A DNA stretch of 64,000 bases from Tomitella biformata AHU 1821. Lineage in GTDB: Bacteria > Actinomycetota > Actinomycetes > Mycobacteriales > Mycobacteriaceae. Below the pieces are notes generated by a model. That model searched no databases and was not told the DNA's origin. It was given only the letters and a program-made list of their open reading frames with translations. Positions 49,883 to 57,601 of this stretch are shown here, one piece after another (positions within the stretch are counted from its first letter, which is position 1; every line of letters starts with the position of its first letter). The position numbers and the translations under genes were made by a program. The stretch lies in NCBI RefSeq assembly GCF_000524475.1, contig NZ_BAVQ01000071.1, forward strand, positions 83,655 through 147,654, read 5' to 3'.

Positions 49883-50431
49883 ATGGCCGAACAGGTAACG
49901 CCGTCCGACAAGCCGAGCGAGCCCAACAAGGCCAAGCCGGCAGCGCCCAAGCCCGCCGCGCCGAAGAGCACGGCGCCCAAGGCACCTGCCCCCAAAGCTC
50001 CAGCGCCCAAGACTCCAGCGCCCGCCCCCAAGGCCGCCACTCCGGAGCCCGCAGCGGCGAAGCCCGAGCCGGCCAAGCCTGCTGCGCCCAAGCACGCGGC
50101 TGACAAGCCCGCCGAGCCTAAGCCTGCTGCCGAGAAGCCCGCTGCTGCCAAGGCAGTGGTCCCCGAGGCGAAGCCCGCCGCAGTGAAGGCCCCCACACCG
50201 GCGCCGGCCGCTGCCCCGGTTCCGGCCACTGCCCCGACTCCGACGGCCGCCAAGGCGGAAGCCCCGCAGGCCGCGCCCCAGCCGCCCGCAGCGCCCCGGC
50301 TCGTGGCCACGGAGTCCCTGCCGACCCCGCCGCGCTCGAGCGCAGTGCCGAAGATCGCGGCCGGGGTCCTCGCGGGCCTGGTCGCCGTCGTGCTGGTGCG
50401 CCGCTGCCGCCGGTGCCGCAAGGCCGACTAG
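49883..50431 (+). CDS. Ala/Pro/Lys-rich repeat protein with C-terminal membrane anchor (Rv3852-like)
   Basis: The 182-residue protein is almost entirely (A/P)-K-rich repeats (APKPAAPKSTAPKAPAPK, then AAxKPxxxKPA units) up to about residue 130, followed by a Pro-rich spacer, one membrane helix (KIAAGVLAGLVAVVLV) and a basic Cys-containing tail RRCRRCRKAD. M. tuberculosis Rv3852 ('H-NS'), with PAKKA repeats and a C-terminal membrane helix, occupies the same interval between sodA and rraA; this is probably its counterpart. DNA binding by the basic repeats at the membrane is inferred. ATG 49883 has AGGGAG 8 nt upstream. Confidence 0.65.
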   Translation: MAEQVTPSDKPSEPNKAKPAAPKPAAPKSTAPKAPAPKAPAPKTPAPAPKAATPEPAAAKPEPAKPAAPKHAADKPAEPKPAAEKPAAAKAVVPEAKPAAVKAPTPAPAAAPVPATAPTPTAAKAEAPQAAPQPPAAPRLVATESLPTPPRSSAVPKIAAGVLAGLVAVVLVRRCRRCRKAD

Positions 50432-50438
50432 CTCCTAG

Positions 50439-50491
50439 AACGCGCTCGGCGCTCGTCTCCCCATAGCGGGGAGGCGAGCGCCGAGCGCGTT
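50439..50491. terminator. Palindrome between convergent genes
   Basis: Perfect 17 nt arms (50439-50455, 50475-50491; AACGCGCTCGGCGCTCG) with an inner CTCCCC/GGGGAG stem separate the Rv3852-like gene from the succinic semialdehyde dehydrogenase gene. Probable bidirectional terminator; TTTC follows on the plus strand. Confidence 0.75.
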
Positions 50492-50499
50492 TCCGATGT

Positions 50500-52053
50500 C
50501 TAGCGGCCGGGCAGGTACTTCATCGCCTTGATGGCGATGGGCAGCGCCTTCGACCACGGCTTGGCCGGCATCCAGGGCGGGCCAGCCATGCCGGTGAGCC
50601 GCTGGGTCGCGATGGTCTGCGACTCCGTGTACTTGAGCAGCCCGTCCGAGCCGTGGCGGCGGCCCACGCCGGAGATGCCCATGCCGCCCATCGGGGCCGC
50701 GGTGCTGCCCCAGGCGGGCGCGTAGCCCTCGTTGACGTTGACGGTGCCGGACCGCAGGCGGGCGGCGATGCGCTCGCCGGCCGCCGGGGTCGCGGCCCAC
50801 ACGCTGGAGTTGAGCCCGTACTCGGTGTCGTTGGCCCTCTCGATGGCCTCGTCGACGCTGTCGACCGGGTAGATCGAGACCAGCGGGCCGAAAGTCTCCG
50901 CCGCCGCACACTCCATCTCGTCGGTGACCCCGGTCAGGACGGTGGGCTCGAAGAACAGCGGGCCGAGATCTGGGCGGGCCTTGCCGCCGGCGACGATCGT
51001 CGCGCCCTTGCCCACCGCGTCGTTCACGTGCTTGGTGATGGCCTCGATCTGCGCGACGGAGATGAGGCTGCCCATCTCGATGCCGAAGTCGTACTTGCCG
51101 CTGATCGTCATCTGCTGGACGCGCTTGGCGAAGGCGGCCGTGAACTCCTCGGCGATCGCCCGCTCGACGTAGATGCGCTCGATGGAGATGCACAGCTGCC
51201 CGGAGTTGGAGAAGCAGGCGCGGGTCGCCGCGTCGACCACGCGGGACAGCTTCGCGCCCTTGGTGACGATCATGGCGTTCTTGCCGCCCAGCTCGGCGGA
51301 GTAGCCGATGAGGCGGCGGCCGGCCTGCTCGCCGAGCACCCGTCCGGTGGCGGTGGAGCCGGTGAACATGAGGTACTCGGTGTTCTCCACCAGCGCGGTG
51401 CCGACGACGGCGCCGGGTCCGGGCACAACGGCGAAGAGCTCCTTGGGCAGCCCCGCACGGTAGAGCAGCTCGGCGCACGCGAGCGCGCAGTAGGGCGTCT
51501 GGCTGTCGGGCTTGATGACGACGGCGTTGCCGGCCATTAGCGCGGCGATGGCGTCGGACACGGCCAGGGTCATCGGGTAGTTCCACGGCGAGACGACGCC
51601 GACGACGCCCTTGGGCTGCTGGTGCACCACGGTCTTGGTCGCGCCGGGGATCATGCCGGCGACGCGCTGCGGCTTGAGCGCCTTGGGCCCGGTGCGGGCG
51701 TAGTAGCGGGCGGTCATCGCGATGTCGAGGATCTCCTCGAGCGCGGCGGAGCGGGACTTGCCCGTCTCGGCCTGCGCGAGGTCCAGCAGCGCATCCCGGT
51801 TGGACAGCACCAAGTCGTGGTAGCGGAAGAAGATCTCCGCACGCTGCTCCGGCGTGCGCTTGGCCCACTGCTTCTGGGCCGTGCGGGCGCGGGCGATGGC
51901 GGCGAGCGCGTCATCGGCGGTGCCCACGGGGATGGTCGCAAGCTCACGGCCGGTGAAGACCTCGGTGATCGGCTTGGTCGGGCGCTGGTCCGCATCAGTG
52001 ATGGCGACAAGCTTCTTGAGACGCGCAAAGGTCTCGGTGGTCGGCGCGGGCAT
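50500..52053 (-). CDS. gabD2: Succinic semialdehyde dehydrogenase
   Basis: The 517-residue aldehyde dehydrogenase oxidises succinic semialdehyde to succinate. It has the catalytic Cys in FSNSGQLCISIER (about 290), general-base Glu in ELGGKN (about 256) and the NAD-binding VSPWNYPMTL and FTGSTATGR motifs. Length and sequence style match mycobacterial GabD2 (Rv1731, about 518 residues). It could complete a GABA shunt with gadB at 4.8 kb, but no GABA transaminase is in the window. It is divergent from the TipA-like MerR regulator gene. Confidence 0.88.
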   Translation of the reverse strand: MPAPTTETFARLKKLVAITDADQRPTKPITEVFTGRELATIPVGTADDALAAIARARTAQKQWAKRTPEQRAEIFFRYHDLVLSNRDALLDLAQAETGKSRSAALEEILDIAMTARYYARTGPKALKPQRVAGMIPGATKTVVHQQPKGVVGVVSPWNYPMTLAVSDAIAALMAGNAVVIKPDSQTPYCALACAELLYRAGLPKELFAVVPGPGAVVGTALVENTEYLMFTGSTATGRVLGEQAGRRLIGYSAELGGKNAMIVTKGAKLSRVVDAATRACFSNSGQLCISIERIYVERAIAEEFTAAFAKRVQQMTISGKYDFGIEMGSLISVAQIEAITKHVNDAVGKGATIVAGGKARPDLGPLFFEPTVLTGVTDEMECAAAETFGPLVSIYPVDSVDEAIERANDTEYGLNSSVWAATPAAGERIAARLRSGTVNVNEGYAPAWGSTAAPMGGMGISGVGRRHGSDGLLKYTESQTIATQRLTGMAGPPWMPAKPWSKALPIAIKAMKYLPGR

Positions 52054-52166
52054 GGATCCCCCTCGAAGGACGTCCGGATTGACGAGTCTTAGTTCATACT
52101 ACTCTGAGTCACAGACAAGTTTCTGACCCCGCGAACCCCGATTGAGGATATTCTTGCGGGCACTCC

Positions 52167-52190
52167 TCAAGCCTCGAGCAGTGGGCTTGA
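52167..52190. promoter_or_regulatory. Inverted repeat upstream of the MerR-type gene
   Basis: TCAAGCC (52167-52173) and GGCTTGA (52184-52190) are perfect arms with a 10 nt spacer. They lie 35-58 nt before the regulator's GTG, where a MerR-type operator would be expected. Confidence 0.4.
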
Positions 52191-52224
52191 CCCTGACGCG
52201 GCGGCAGGCTGAAAGGTCAGAGCT

Positions 52225-52986
52225 GTGAACGAAGAACTGACGGTCGGCTCCATCGCGAGGTTGGTCGGGGTGAGCGTGCGGACCCTGCATCATTGGGACA
52301 GCATCGGGCTGGTGACGCCGGAGTTGCGCACCAGCGGCGATTACCGCATCTATGGCCCCGCGGACGTCGAGCGCATCCACTCGGTGCTGACGTATCGGGG
52401 GCTGGGTTTTCCACTTCAGGAGGTCCAGCGCCTGCTCGATGATCCCGACGTGGACGCGATGGCCCACCTGCGCAGGCAGCGGGACCTGCTGACCGAGCAG
52501 ATCGATCGTTTGCATCAGATGGCTGCGGCCGTGGAGAAGATGATGGAGGCGAAGACCATGGGCATTCAATTGACCCCTGCGGAACAGCGCGAGATTTTCG
52601 GGCCGAACTGGCTGGGTGAGGAGTATACGGAGGAGGCGCAGCAGCGCTGGGGCGACGGCGAGGAGTGGAAGCAGTCCGCTGCCCGCACCGCGTCGTTCAC
52701 GAAGGACGACTGGCGGCAGGTCAAGGACGAGACGGACGCCCTCGAGGCGGAGTTCGCCACGGCCCTGCGCAAGGGCGTGCCCGCCGACGGCCCCATCGCG
52801 GCCCAGCTCGCGGAGCGCCACCGCGCGGGCATCGAGCGGTTCTACGACTGCAACTACGAGATGCACGTGTGCCTCGGGCAGATGTATCTGGCGGACAAGC
52901 GGTTCCGCCGGCATTATGAGGACGTGGCCCCAGGCTTGGCGCAGTACGTGCATGACGCCATCGTCGCCAACGCTGCGATCCGATAG
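52225..52986 (+). CDS. MerR family regulator with TipAS-like ligand domain
   Basis: The 253-residue protein has a MerR DNA-binding domain (about 5-75: TVGSIARLVGVSVRTLHHWDSIGLVTPELRTSGDYRIYGPADVERI), a dimerisation coiled coil (about 80-115), and a C-terminal TipAS globin-like domain (WGDGEEWKQS to FYDCNYEMHVCLGQMYLADKRFRRHYE). TipAL proteins sense thiopeptide antibiotics, with a Cys in the CNYEMH region near the binding site. The GTG at 52225 is chosen by the family start. The divergent gabD2 could be a target, but autoregulation is more typical. Confidence 0.9.
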   Translation: MNEELTVGSIARLVGVSVRTLHHWDSIGLVTPELRTSGDYRIYGPADVERIHSVLTYRGLGFPLQEVQRLLDDPDVDAMAHLRRQRDLLTEQIDRLHQMAAAVEKMMEAKTMGIQLTPAEQREIFGPNWLGEEYTEEAQQRWGDGEEWKQSAARTASFTKDDWRQVKDETDALEAEFATALRKGVPADGPIAAQLAERHRAGIERFYDCNYEMHVCLGQMYLADKRFRRHYEDVAPGLAQYVHDAIVANAAIR

Positions 52987-53076
52987 TCTGGGGGTGGGCG
53001 TGCCCACGTGGGGACGCCCACCCACCAGCGGACCGCAGCGCGGCCCGCGCCAGAATCCGAACACGGGACACGCGCT

Positions 53077-53451
53077 ATGACCGGCGATAAGCCGAACATC
53101 TTCCAGTACCTGGGCTATTGCTACGGCAAGGTACTGCCGAAGTCGATGAACAACTGGGTCCTCCAGGACCTCGGCGGACGCGGCGCGGCTGTGCGCATGA
53201 CCATCCGCTTCGTCATCCCATGCTTCCTGGGACTGAGCCTGCTGTGGCTGATCCCGAGTGACCTGTTCACCAAATTCGGCGCGACGCTGCCCATCTTCGT
53301 ACCGTTCGTGTACTTCTCGGTGGCGCTCAACCGCGTCTATCGCCGGCACCGCCTGGTCAAGCACGGCCTGGATCCGGACCTCGCGGACACGTGGGTGCAT
53401 GAGCGCGACTACGCGGAGCGCAACGAGTACGAGAGCCGCTTCAACCGCTAG
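53077..53451 (+). CDS. DUF5313 family membrane protein
   Basis: A 124-residue protein with the family start (P-N-x-x-QYLGYCYGKVLPKSMNNWVLQDLGGRGA), two hydrophobic helices (FVIPCFLGLSLLWLIP and LPIFVPFVYFSVAL) and a charged cytoplasmic tail with YRRHRLVKHGLDP. DUF5313 is restricted largely to Mycobacteriales and relatives; function unknown. The ATG at 53077 is chosen because upstream codons are not protein-like. It lies between the MerR-type regulator and the hydrolase on the same strand. Confidence 0.75.
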   Translation: MTGDKPNIFQYLGYCYGKVLPKSMNNWVLQDLGGRGAAVRMTIRFVIPCFLGLSLLWLIPSDLFTKFGATLPIFVPFVYFSVALNRVYRRHRLVKHGLDPDLADTWVHERDYAERNEYESRFNR

Positions 53452-53520
53452 GCCCACTCCCGCAAAACTGGAACGTGTTCTAATGGATTACTTCCATCGA
53501 CACTTCCGAGAGGCCACCCC

Positions 53521-54384
53521 GTGAGCGAGACCCTAGATTTCGACGCCACGTCCCACACCGTCACCGCGGGGCGCTTCGAGTTGCACTACAACGAGGCTGG
53601 CGCCGATAAGCCCGGCACGCCCGTGCTGTTCCTGCACGGCTCCGGCCCCGGCGTCAGCGGCTGGTCCAACTTCGCCGGCAACTTCGCGGCGTTCGCGGCC
53701 GAGCGTCGCACCATCATCCTGGACATGCCCGGCTTCGGCCGCAGCCCGGAGCTGAAGTGGGATGCGTCCTATCCCGTGGTGGCGGCCGAGTCGGTCAACG
53801 CGCTGCTCGACGCCCTGGGCATCGACCAGGTCGACATCGTCGGCAACTCGATGGGCGGCAACGTGGCCTGCGAGACCGCGCTGGCCTACCCCACCCGCGT
53901 GCGCAAAATGGCCCTGATGGGCCCGGGCGGCCTGGCCGAGAACCTCTTCGCGCCCAACCCCAGCGAGGGCTCGCGCCGACTGTTCGAGTTCCTGCAGAAG
54001 CCCACCCGCGAGGGCATGGTCGCCTGGGTGGACACGATGGTCGGCAACCGCAAGGTGGCCAGCGACGAGTTGATCGACACCCGTCTGGCCGCCGCCCTCG
54101 AGCCGGGCGCCATCAAGCGGACCATGGACATCTTCGGCTCCATCTTCAACCCCGAGTTCCGCACCGCCCCGCTGTGGACGCGCGCCGAGTCCATCAAGCA
54201 GGAGACCCTGCTCATCTGGGGCCGCGACGACCGGATGCTCCCGTACGAGGGCGCGCACTTCGCCTTCCGCCACCTGCCCAACGCCGAGCTGCACGTGTTC
54301 AGCAAGTGCGGCCACTGGGCGATGATCGAGCAGCGGGTCGCGTTCGACCGCATCGTGCTCGAGTACTTCAGCCGCGAGGACTAG
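53521..54384 (+). CDS. Alpha/beta hydrolase of the meta-cleavage product hydrolase type
   Basis: The 287-residue protein shows the C-C bond hydrolase pattern of BphD/HsaD: HGSGPGVSGWSNF (oxyanion loop, about 40-52), nucleophile GNSMGGN, LMGPGG, acid in WGRDDRMLP and His in KCGHWAMIE. Such enzymes cleave vinylogous 1,5-diketones formed by extradiol dioxygenases in aromatic or steroid catabolism. No dioxygenase is adjacent, so the substrate is uncertain; an ester-hydrolysing relative is possible. The GTG at 53521 follows a GAGAGG-type site. A clear intrinsic terminator follows. Confidence 0.85.
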   Translation: MSETLDFDATSHTVTAGRFELHYNEAGADKPGTPVLFLHGSGPGVSGWSNFAGNFAAFAAERRTIILDMPGFGRSPELKWDASYPVVAAESVNALLDALGIDQVDIVGNSMGGNVACETALAYPTRVRKMALMGPGGLAENLFAPNPSEGSRRLFEFLQKPTREGMVAWVDTMVGNRKVASDELIDTRLAAALEPGAIKRTMDIFGSIFNPEFRTAPLWTRAESIKQETLLIWGRDDRMLPYEGAHFAFRHLPNAELHVFSKCGHWAMIEQRVAFDRIVLEYFSRED

Positions 54385-54395
54385 AAGCGCGCAGG

Positions 54396-54429
54396 AACGG
54401 CCTCCCCGTCCAGGTGGGGGCCGTTTTTT
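54396..54429 (+). terminator. Intrinsic terminator after the hydrolase gene
   Basis: AACGGCC (54396-54402) pairs with GGCCGTT (54419-54425), with CCCC/GGGG inside and six T at the end. It lies 12 nt after the stop codon and directly before the convergent HxlR stop. Confidence 0.85.
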
Positions 54430-54789
54430 CTATCCAGCCTCTCCCGGGCACTGCCCGGTCAGGTTCGCCTCGGCCCACGCCGCGAGTTCGGTCAGCGCTG
54501 GCAGCAGCCCCTGGCCGGACTCGCTGAGCCGGTAGCTCACGGAGACCGGCGGCCCCGGCTCCACCTGCCGATGCACCAGGCCCGCCGCCGCCAGGTCCGC
54601 CAGCCGTGCCGACAGCACTGAATCGCTGATCCCGCCGACGGCCCGCTTGAGCTCCGCGAAACCCGCGGGGCCGTCGAGCAGGGTGCCGAGGATGACACCG
54701 TTCCAGCGTTTGCCGAGGAAACCGAAGGCGCGGGCCAGCGCCACGTCGCACACCCTGGGCTCGCGCGCCACTTCACCGTCGACAATCAT
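54430..54789 (-). CDS. HxlR family winged-helix regulator
   Basis: The 119-residue protein has the HxlR layout: short N-terminus with one Cys (PRVCDVALA, residue 14), winged helix (LGKRWNGVILGTLLDGPAGFAELKRAVGGISDSVLSARLADLAAAGLVHRQ) and a C-terminal helix for dimerisation. Several HxlR proteins (YodB, HypR) sense quinones or diamide through that N-terminal Cys and control nitroreductases. The divergent nitroreductase gene 93 nt away is therefore a likely target. The start at 54789 is the first ATG after the operator region. Confidence 0.88.
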   Translation of the reverse strand: MIVDGEVAREPRVCDVALARAFGFLGKRWNGVILGTLLDGPAGFAELKRAVGGISDSVLSARLADLAAAGLVHRQVEPGPPVSVSYRLSESGQGLLPALTELAAWAEANLTGQCPGEAG

Positions 54790-54882
54790 GACACCACACT
54801 AGCAAGCTGCTACGATTTCGTCTGCAACTATGTTTTTAGAAGTCCACATGTTTTCAGTAGCATCGATGAATCGAGTAGCCCC

Positions 54883-55512
54883 ATGACCGAAGTCCTGGAC
54901 ACCACCACCTCCGCCGCCCGCCTGCCGCAGCTCGACGAGTCCGCCCTCGCCACCCTGTTCGGCGGCGCCCGCACCGCGAACAGCTTCGCCGACACGCCCG
55001 TGAGCGATGAACTGCTGGAAGCGATTTGGGCACACGCGAAGTGGGCACCCACCGCCGCAAACACCCAGCCGCTGCGCGTGCTCTATGTCCGGCCGGGCGC
55101 AGGCCGCGATCGTCTCGTCTCGCACATGTCCGAGGGCAACCAGGCCAAAACCGCCGGCGCCCCCGCCGTCGCGGTGCTGGCCGTGGACACCGAGTTCCAC
55201 GAGTTCATTCCCCAGGTCTTCCCGATCAACCCGGGCATGAAGGACTTCCTGGCCGGCAACGACGAGGTCCGCGGCCAGATGGCGCAGATGAACTCCGCGC
55301 TGCAGGCCGGCTACTTCATCCTCGCCGTCCGCGCGCTGGGCCTGGCCGCGGGCCCCATGACGGGCTTCGACAACGCCGGACTGGACGCCGACTTCTTCCC
55401 GGTGGGCCGCCTGCGCTCGCTGATGGTGGTCAACATCGGCCACCCCGCCGAGAACGCGTGGTTCGACCGCCTCCCCCGCCTGGACGCCGCGGATACCGTC
55501 AGCTGGGCGTAA
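54883..55512 (+). CDS. Nitroreductase family protein (malonic semialdehyde reductase-like)
   Basis: The 209-residue FMN-binding protein resembles the RutE/HadB subgroup: FGGARTANSFADTPVSDELLEAIWAHAKWAPTAANTQPLRVLYVR at the N-terminus, MNSALQAGYFILAVRALGLAAGPMTGFDNAGLDADFF in the middle, and a final MVVNIGHPAE. It may reduce malonic semialdehyde, quinones or nitro compounds with NAD(P)H. Being divergent from an HxlR regulator suggests induction by electrophiles. The 93 nt spacer is AT-rich and should contain both promoters. Confidence 0.87.
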   Translation: MTEVLDTTTSAARLPQLDESALATLFGGARTANSFADTPVSDELLEAIWAHAKWAPTAANTQPLRVLYVRPGAGRDRLVSHMSEGNQAKTAGAPAVAVLAVDTEFHEFIPQVFPINPGMKDFLAGNDEVRGQMAQMNSALQAGYFILAVRALGLAAGPMTGFDNAGLDADFFPVGRLRSLMVVNIGHPAENAWFDRLPRLDAADTVSWA

Positions 55513-55544
55513 CCCCCTCCCGCCATTCGCGTCGCGTTCGCGTT

Positions 55545-55601
55545 CGCGGACCGTGTTGTTCCTCGCTCACACAGCGTGGGCCAGGAACAACACGGTTCGC
55601 G
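55545..55601. terminator. Palindrome between convergent genes
   Basis: CCGTGTTGTTCCT (55551-55563) and AGGAACAACACGG (55583-55595) are perfect arms, extended outward by CGCG/CGCG with a mismatch pair. It follows the nitroreductase gene and faces cspA. Confidence 0.65.
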
Positions 55602-55625
55602 AGGCCGCGGCACTCCAGACAGCAA

Positions 55626-55657
55626 AGAACCCCGCCTCCATAAGGAGACGGGGTTCT
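55626..55657 (-). terminator. Terminator of cspA
   Basis: AGAACCCCG (55626-55634) pairs with CGGGGTTCT (55649-55657) with CTCC/GGAG inside and an ATAA loop. Read on the minus strand it ends in TTCTTTG. It lies 46 nt downstream of the cspA stop. Confidence 0.75.
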
Positions 55658-55702
55658 CGCGATACAGCTAGCTCGTCAAGGACGAGTCAGATGCGTCAGA
55701 AA

Positions 55703-55906
55703 TTAGAGCGGCGTAACGCCGGTCGCCTGGGGGCCCTTCTGGCCCTGGCCAACCTCGAAGCTCACGCGCTGGTTCTCCTCGAGGCTGCGGAAGCCGCCGC
55801 TCTGGATCTCCGAGTAGTGCACGAAGACGTCGGCGGAGCCGTCGTCAGGTGCAATGAAGCCGAAGCCCTTTTCGGCGTTGAACCACTTCACGGTGCCTTC
55901 AGTCAT
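55703..55906 (-). CDS. cspA: Cold shock protein
   Basis: The 67-residue single cold-shock domain carries RNP1 (KGFGFI, residues 13-18) and RNP2 (VFVHYSEI, about 27-34), so it binds single-stranded RNA/DNA and melts structured mRNA. GAGGAG precedes the ATG by 7 nt. The upstream region to the next gene is about 185 nt and AT-richer than average, allowing the long structured leader typical of csp mRNAs; no defined cold-box was identified. A terminator follows. Confidence 0.95.
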   Translation of the reverse strand: MTEGTVKWFNAEKGFGFIAPDDGSADVFVHYSEIQSGGFRSLEENQRVSFEVGQGQKGPQATGVTPL

Positions 55907-56091
55907 TTTTTAACTCCTCTAACAGTGTCGAACAGGATTCCGATCCTCGGACTCCCGGGCCTTCGTCTTGCGGCGGTTCTCGACTGGTTCTGCAGAGAGG
56001 TCCATCACGCCCAACTAAGAATTTGCGAGCGTGGAAACACACAAACAAATGCTACGACCAAAGGTAAGTATGGCACACATTGGCCGTGGCG

Positions 56092-56718
56092 TCACCTCGT
56101 GGCGCGGAGCCCGGTGCGCACGAGCTCTATCCAGTGGAGTTCAGCGGCCTCGGCGAGCCTGCCGCCGAAGGCCTCCATCCGGCGCTCCGACTCCAGTTCC
56201 CACCCAGCGAAGTCCCCGCGCATGCGCTCCCAGTCGGCACCGCGCAGCAGCTGTCCCCGCCGGCCGGGGGTGAACGCCAGCATCAGCAATCGCGACCCGG
56301 GCTCCACCAGGCAGCTCAGCTCGCGGGCATACGCGCGCCGCTCCGGATCGTTCAGACCATGGAAGCAACCGAAGTCCAGGACGAGGCCGAACGGTTCGCC
56401 CATACCGACCCCGTTGTCCTCGAAGACCTCGCACAGCTCCACCACATCGCCCACCACAAAACGCATCTGCAGCCCGGCCGCGCGGGCCTTCTTACGCGCC
56501 CGGAGCACCGCCCGGGCCACGTAGTCCACCCCGATAACGCGCCAGCCCCTAGCCGCCAGCGCGATCGCGTGATCGCCGGTGCCGCAGCCCATGTCCAGGG
56601 CCCGGCCGGGAGCGAGGCCCGTGCGGGCGAGATAGTCGTCGAGTTCGACGGGGAAGTTTTCGCCCGCCCTTTCCCAGGGAGTGAAGCCGACACGGTAGGC
56701 GAGATCGAAGAAACCCAT
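56092..56718 (-). CDS. Class I SAM-dependent methyltransferase
   Basis: The 208-residue protein has the SAM motif I ALDMGCGTGDHAIALA (about 40-55), motif II acidic residue in VIGVDYVARAVLRAR, and LVLDFGCFHGL at motif IV. It resembles thiopurine/tellurite-type small-molecule methyltransferases; substrate unknown. The ATG at 56718 is preferred because the region before it is basic and unlike the fold. It lies upstream of cspA on the same strand with a long gap, so it is a separate unit. Confidence 0.85.
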   Translation of the reverse strand: MGFFDLAYRVGFTPWERAGENFPVELDDYLARTGLAPGRALDMGCGTGDHAIALAARGWRVIGVDYVARAVLRARKKARAAGLQMRFVVGDVVELCEVFEDNGVGMGEPFGLVLDFGCFHGLNDPERRAYARELSCLVEPGSRLLMLAFTPGRRGQLLRGADWERMRGDFAGWELESERRMEAFGGRLAEAAELHWIELVRTGLRATR

Positions 56719-56813
56719 GTTCAGCCGCCTTTTCGGGGAGGATTTCTCAAGACTAACCCTGGCCGCACCCGCCGACAATAGCCGCGAAAGGCCAATCAGC
56801 GCACACTGGAGTC

Positions 56814-56999
56814 ATGGCCATCGGCGAACATCCACAGCGCACCCCGCTCTATGGGATCGCGCTGCTCATCGGGGTGATGGTCGCAGCGACCGTCGTCACC
56901 ATGGCCGAGGCCCCAACGGGGGTTCGCATCGCCGTCTACGTGGTGGGCGCCCTGGTGGCGATCATCGGCGGCGCGCTCACGCTCCGCGACCTGTCCTAG
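56814..56999 (+). CDS. Small two-helix membrane protein
   Basis: A 61-residue protein with two hydrophobic helices (YGIALLIGVMVAATVVTMA and IAVYVVGALVAIIGGALTL) joined by a short polar turn, ending LRDLS. No family recognised. Codon third positions are GC-rich. It lies 107 nt before rraA on the same strand. Confidence 0.5.
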   Translation: MAIGEHPQRTPLYGIALLIGVMVAATVVTMAEAPTGVRIAVYVVGALVAIIGGALTLRDLS

Positions 57000-57105
57000 A
57001 GATCGGCCCTCGCATAGACGGTCGTCCAGGTATGCTTTTCGCTAATGTTGCCTTGCCACGCCACCGCGTCGGCCATACAACCGAGAAGACCTTGGGAGAC
57101 CCACC

Positions 57106-57597
57106 ATGAGCGATGTCGCACAGAACGATATTCCCGCCACCGCAGACCTGGTCGACGAGATCGGCCCCGGCGTCCGCAGCTGCGATACTCAGTTCCTCCA
57201 GTTCGGCGGGCATGCCACATTCTCCGGCCCCATCACCACCGTCAAATGCTTCCAGGACAACGCCCTCCTCAAGTCGATCCTCGGCACCCCCGGCAACGGC
57301 GGCGTGCTCGTGGTCGACGGCGACGCGTCAGTGCACACCGCGCTGGTCGGCGACCTCATCGCGGGCCTCGGCGTCACCAACGGCTGGAACGGGCTCGTCA
57401 TCAATGGCGCGGTCCGCGACTCCGCCATCATCAGGACGCTCGAGATCGGCTGCAAGGCGCTGGGCACCAATCCGCGCAAGAGCAGCAAGACCGGCGCGGG
57501 CGAGCGCGATGCTCCGGTGAGCTTCGGCGGGGTCGAGTTCACGCCCGGCCATATCCTCTACAGCGATGACGACGGCATCGTCGTGCGCGAGGAGTGA
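57106..57597 (+). CDS. rraA: Ribonuclease E activity regulator / HMG aldolase-type protein
   Basis: The 163-residue RraA-fold protein shows [12 protein letters not shown] at the N-terminus, [18 protein letters not shown] and the [33 protein letters not shown] region that carries the conserved Arg-Asp metal/pyruvate motif. In Gammaproteobacteria RraA inhibits RNase E; many relatives are 4-hydroxy-4-methyl-2-oxoglutarate or oxaloacetate-decarboxylating aldolases. The counterpart Rv3853 lies at the matching place in M. tuberculosis. GGGAGACC precedes the ATG. It is followed after 4 nt by the aldolase-family gene, so they form an operon. Confidence 0.92.
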   Translation: MSDVAQNDIPATADLVDEIGPGVRSCDTQFLQFGGHATFSGPITTVKCFQDNALLKSILGTPGNGGVLVVDGDASVHTALVGDLIAGLGVTNGWNGLVINGAVRDSAIIRTLEIGCKALGTNPRKSSKTGAGERDAPVSFGGVEFTPGHILYSDDDGIVVREE

Positions 57598-57601
57598 TCC
57601 A

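Noticed and set aside
55907..56091. A defined cold-shock thermosensor or riboswitch in the cspA leader
   Set aside because: The leader is long and AT-richer, but I could not identify a conserved cold-box or a convincing structured aptamer by eye.
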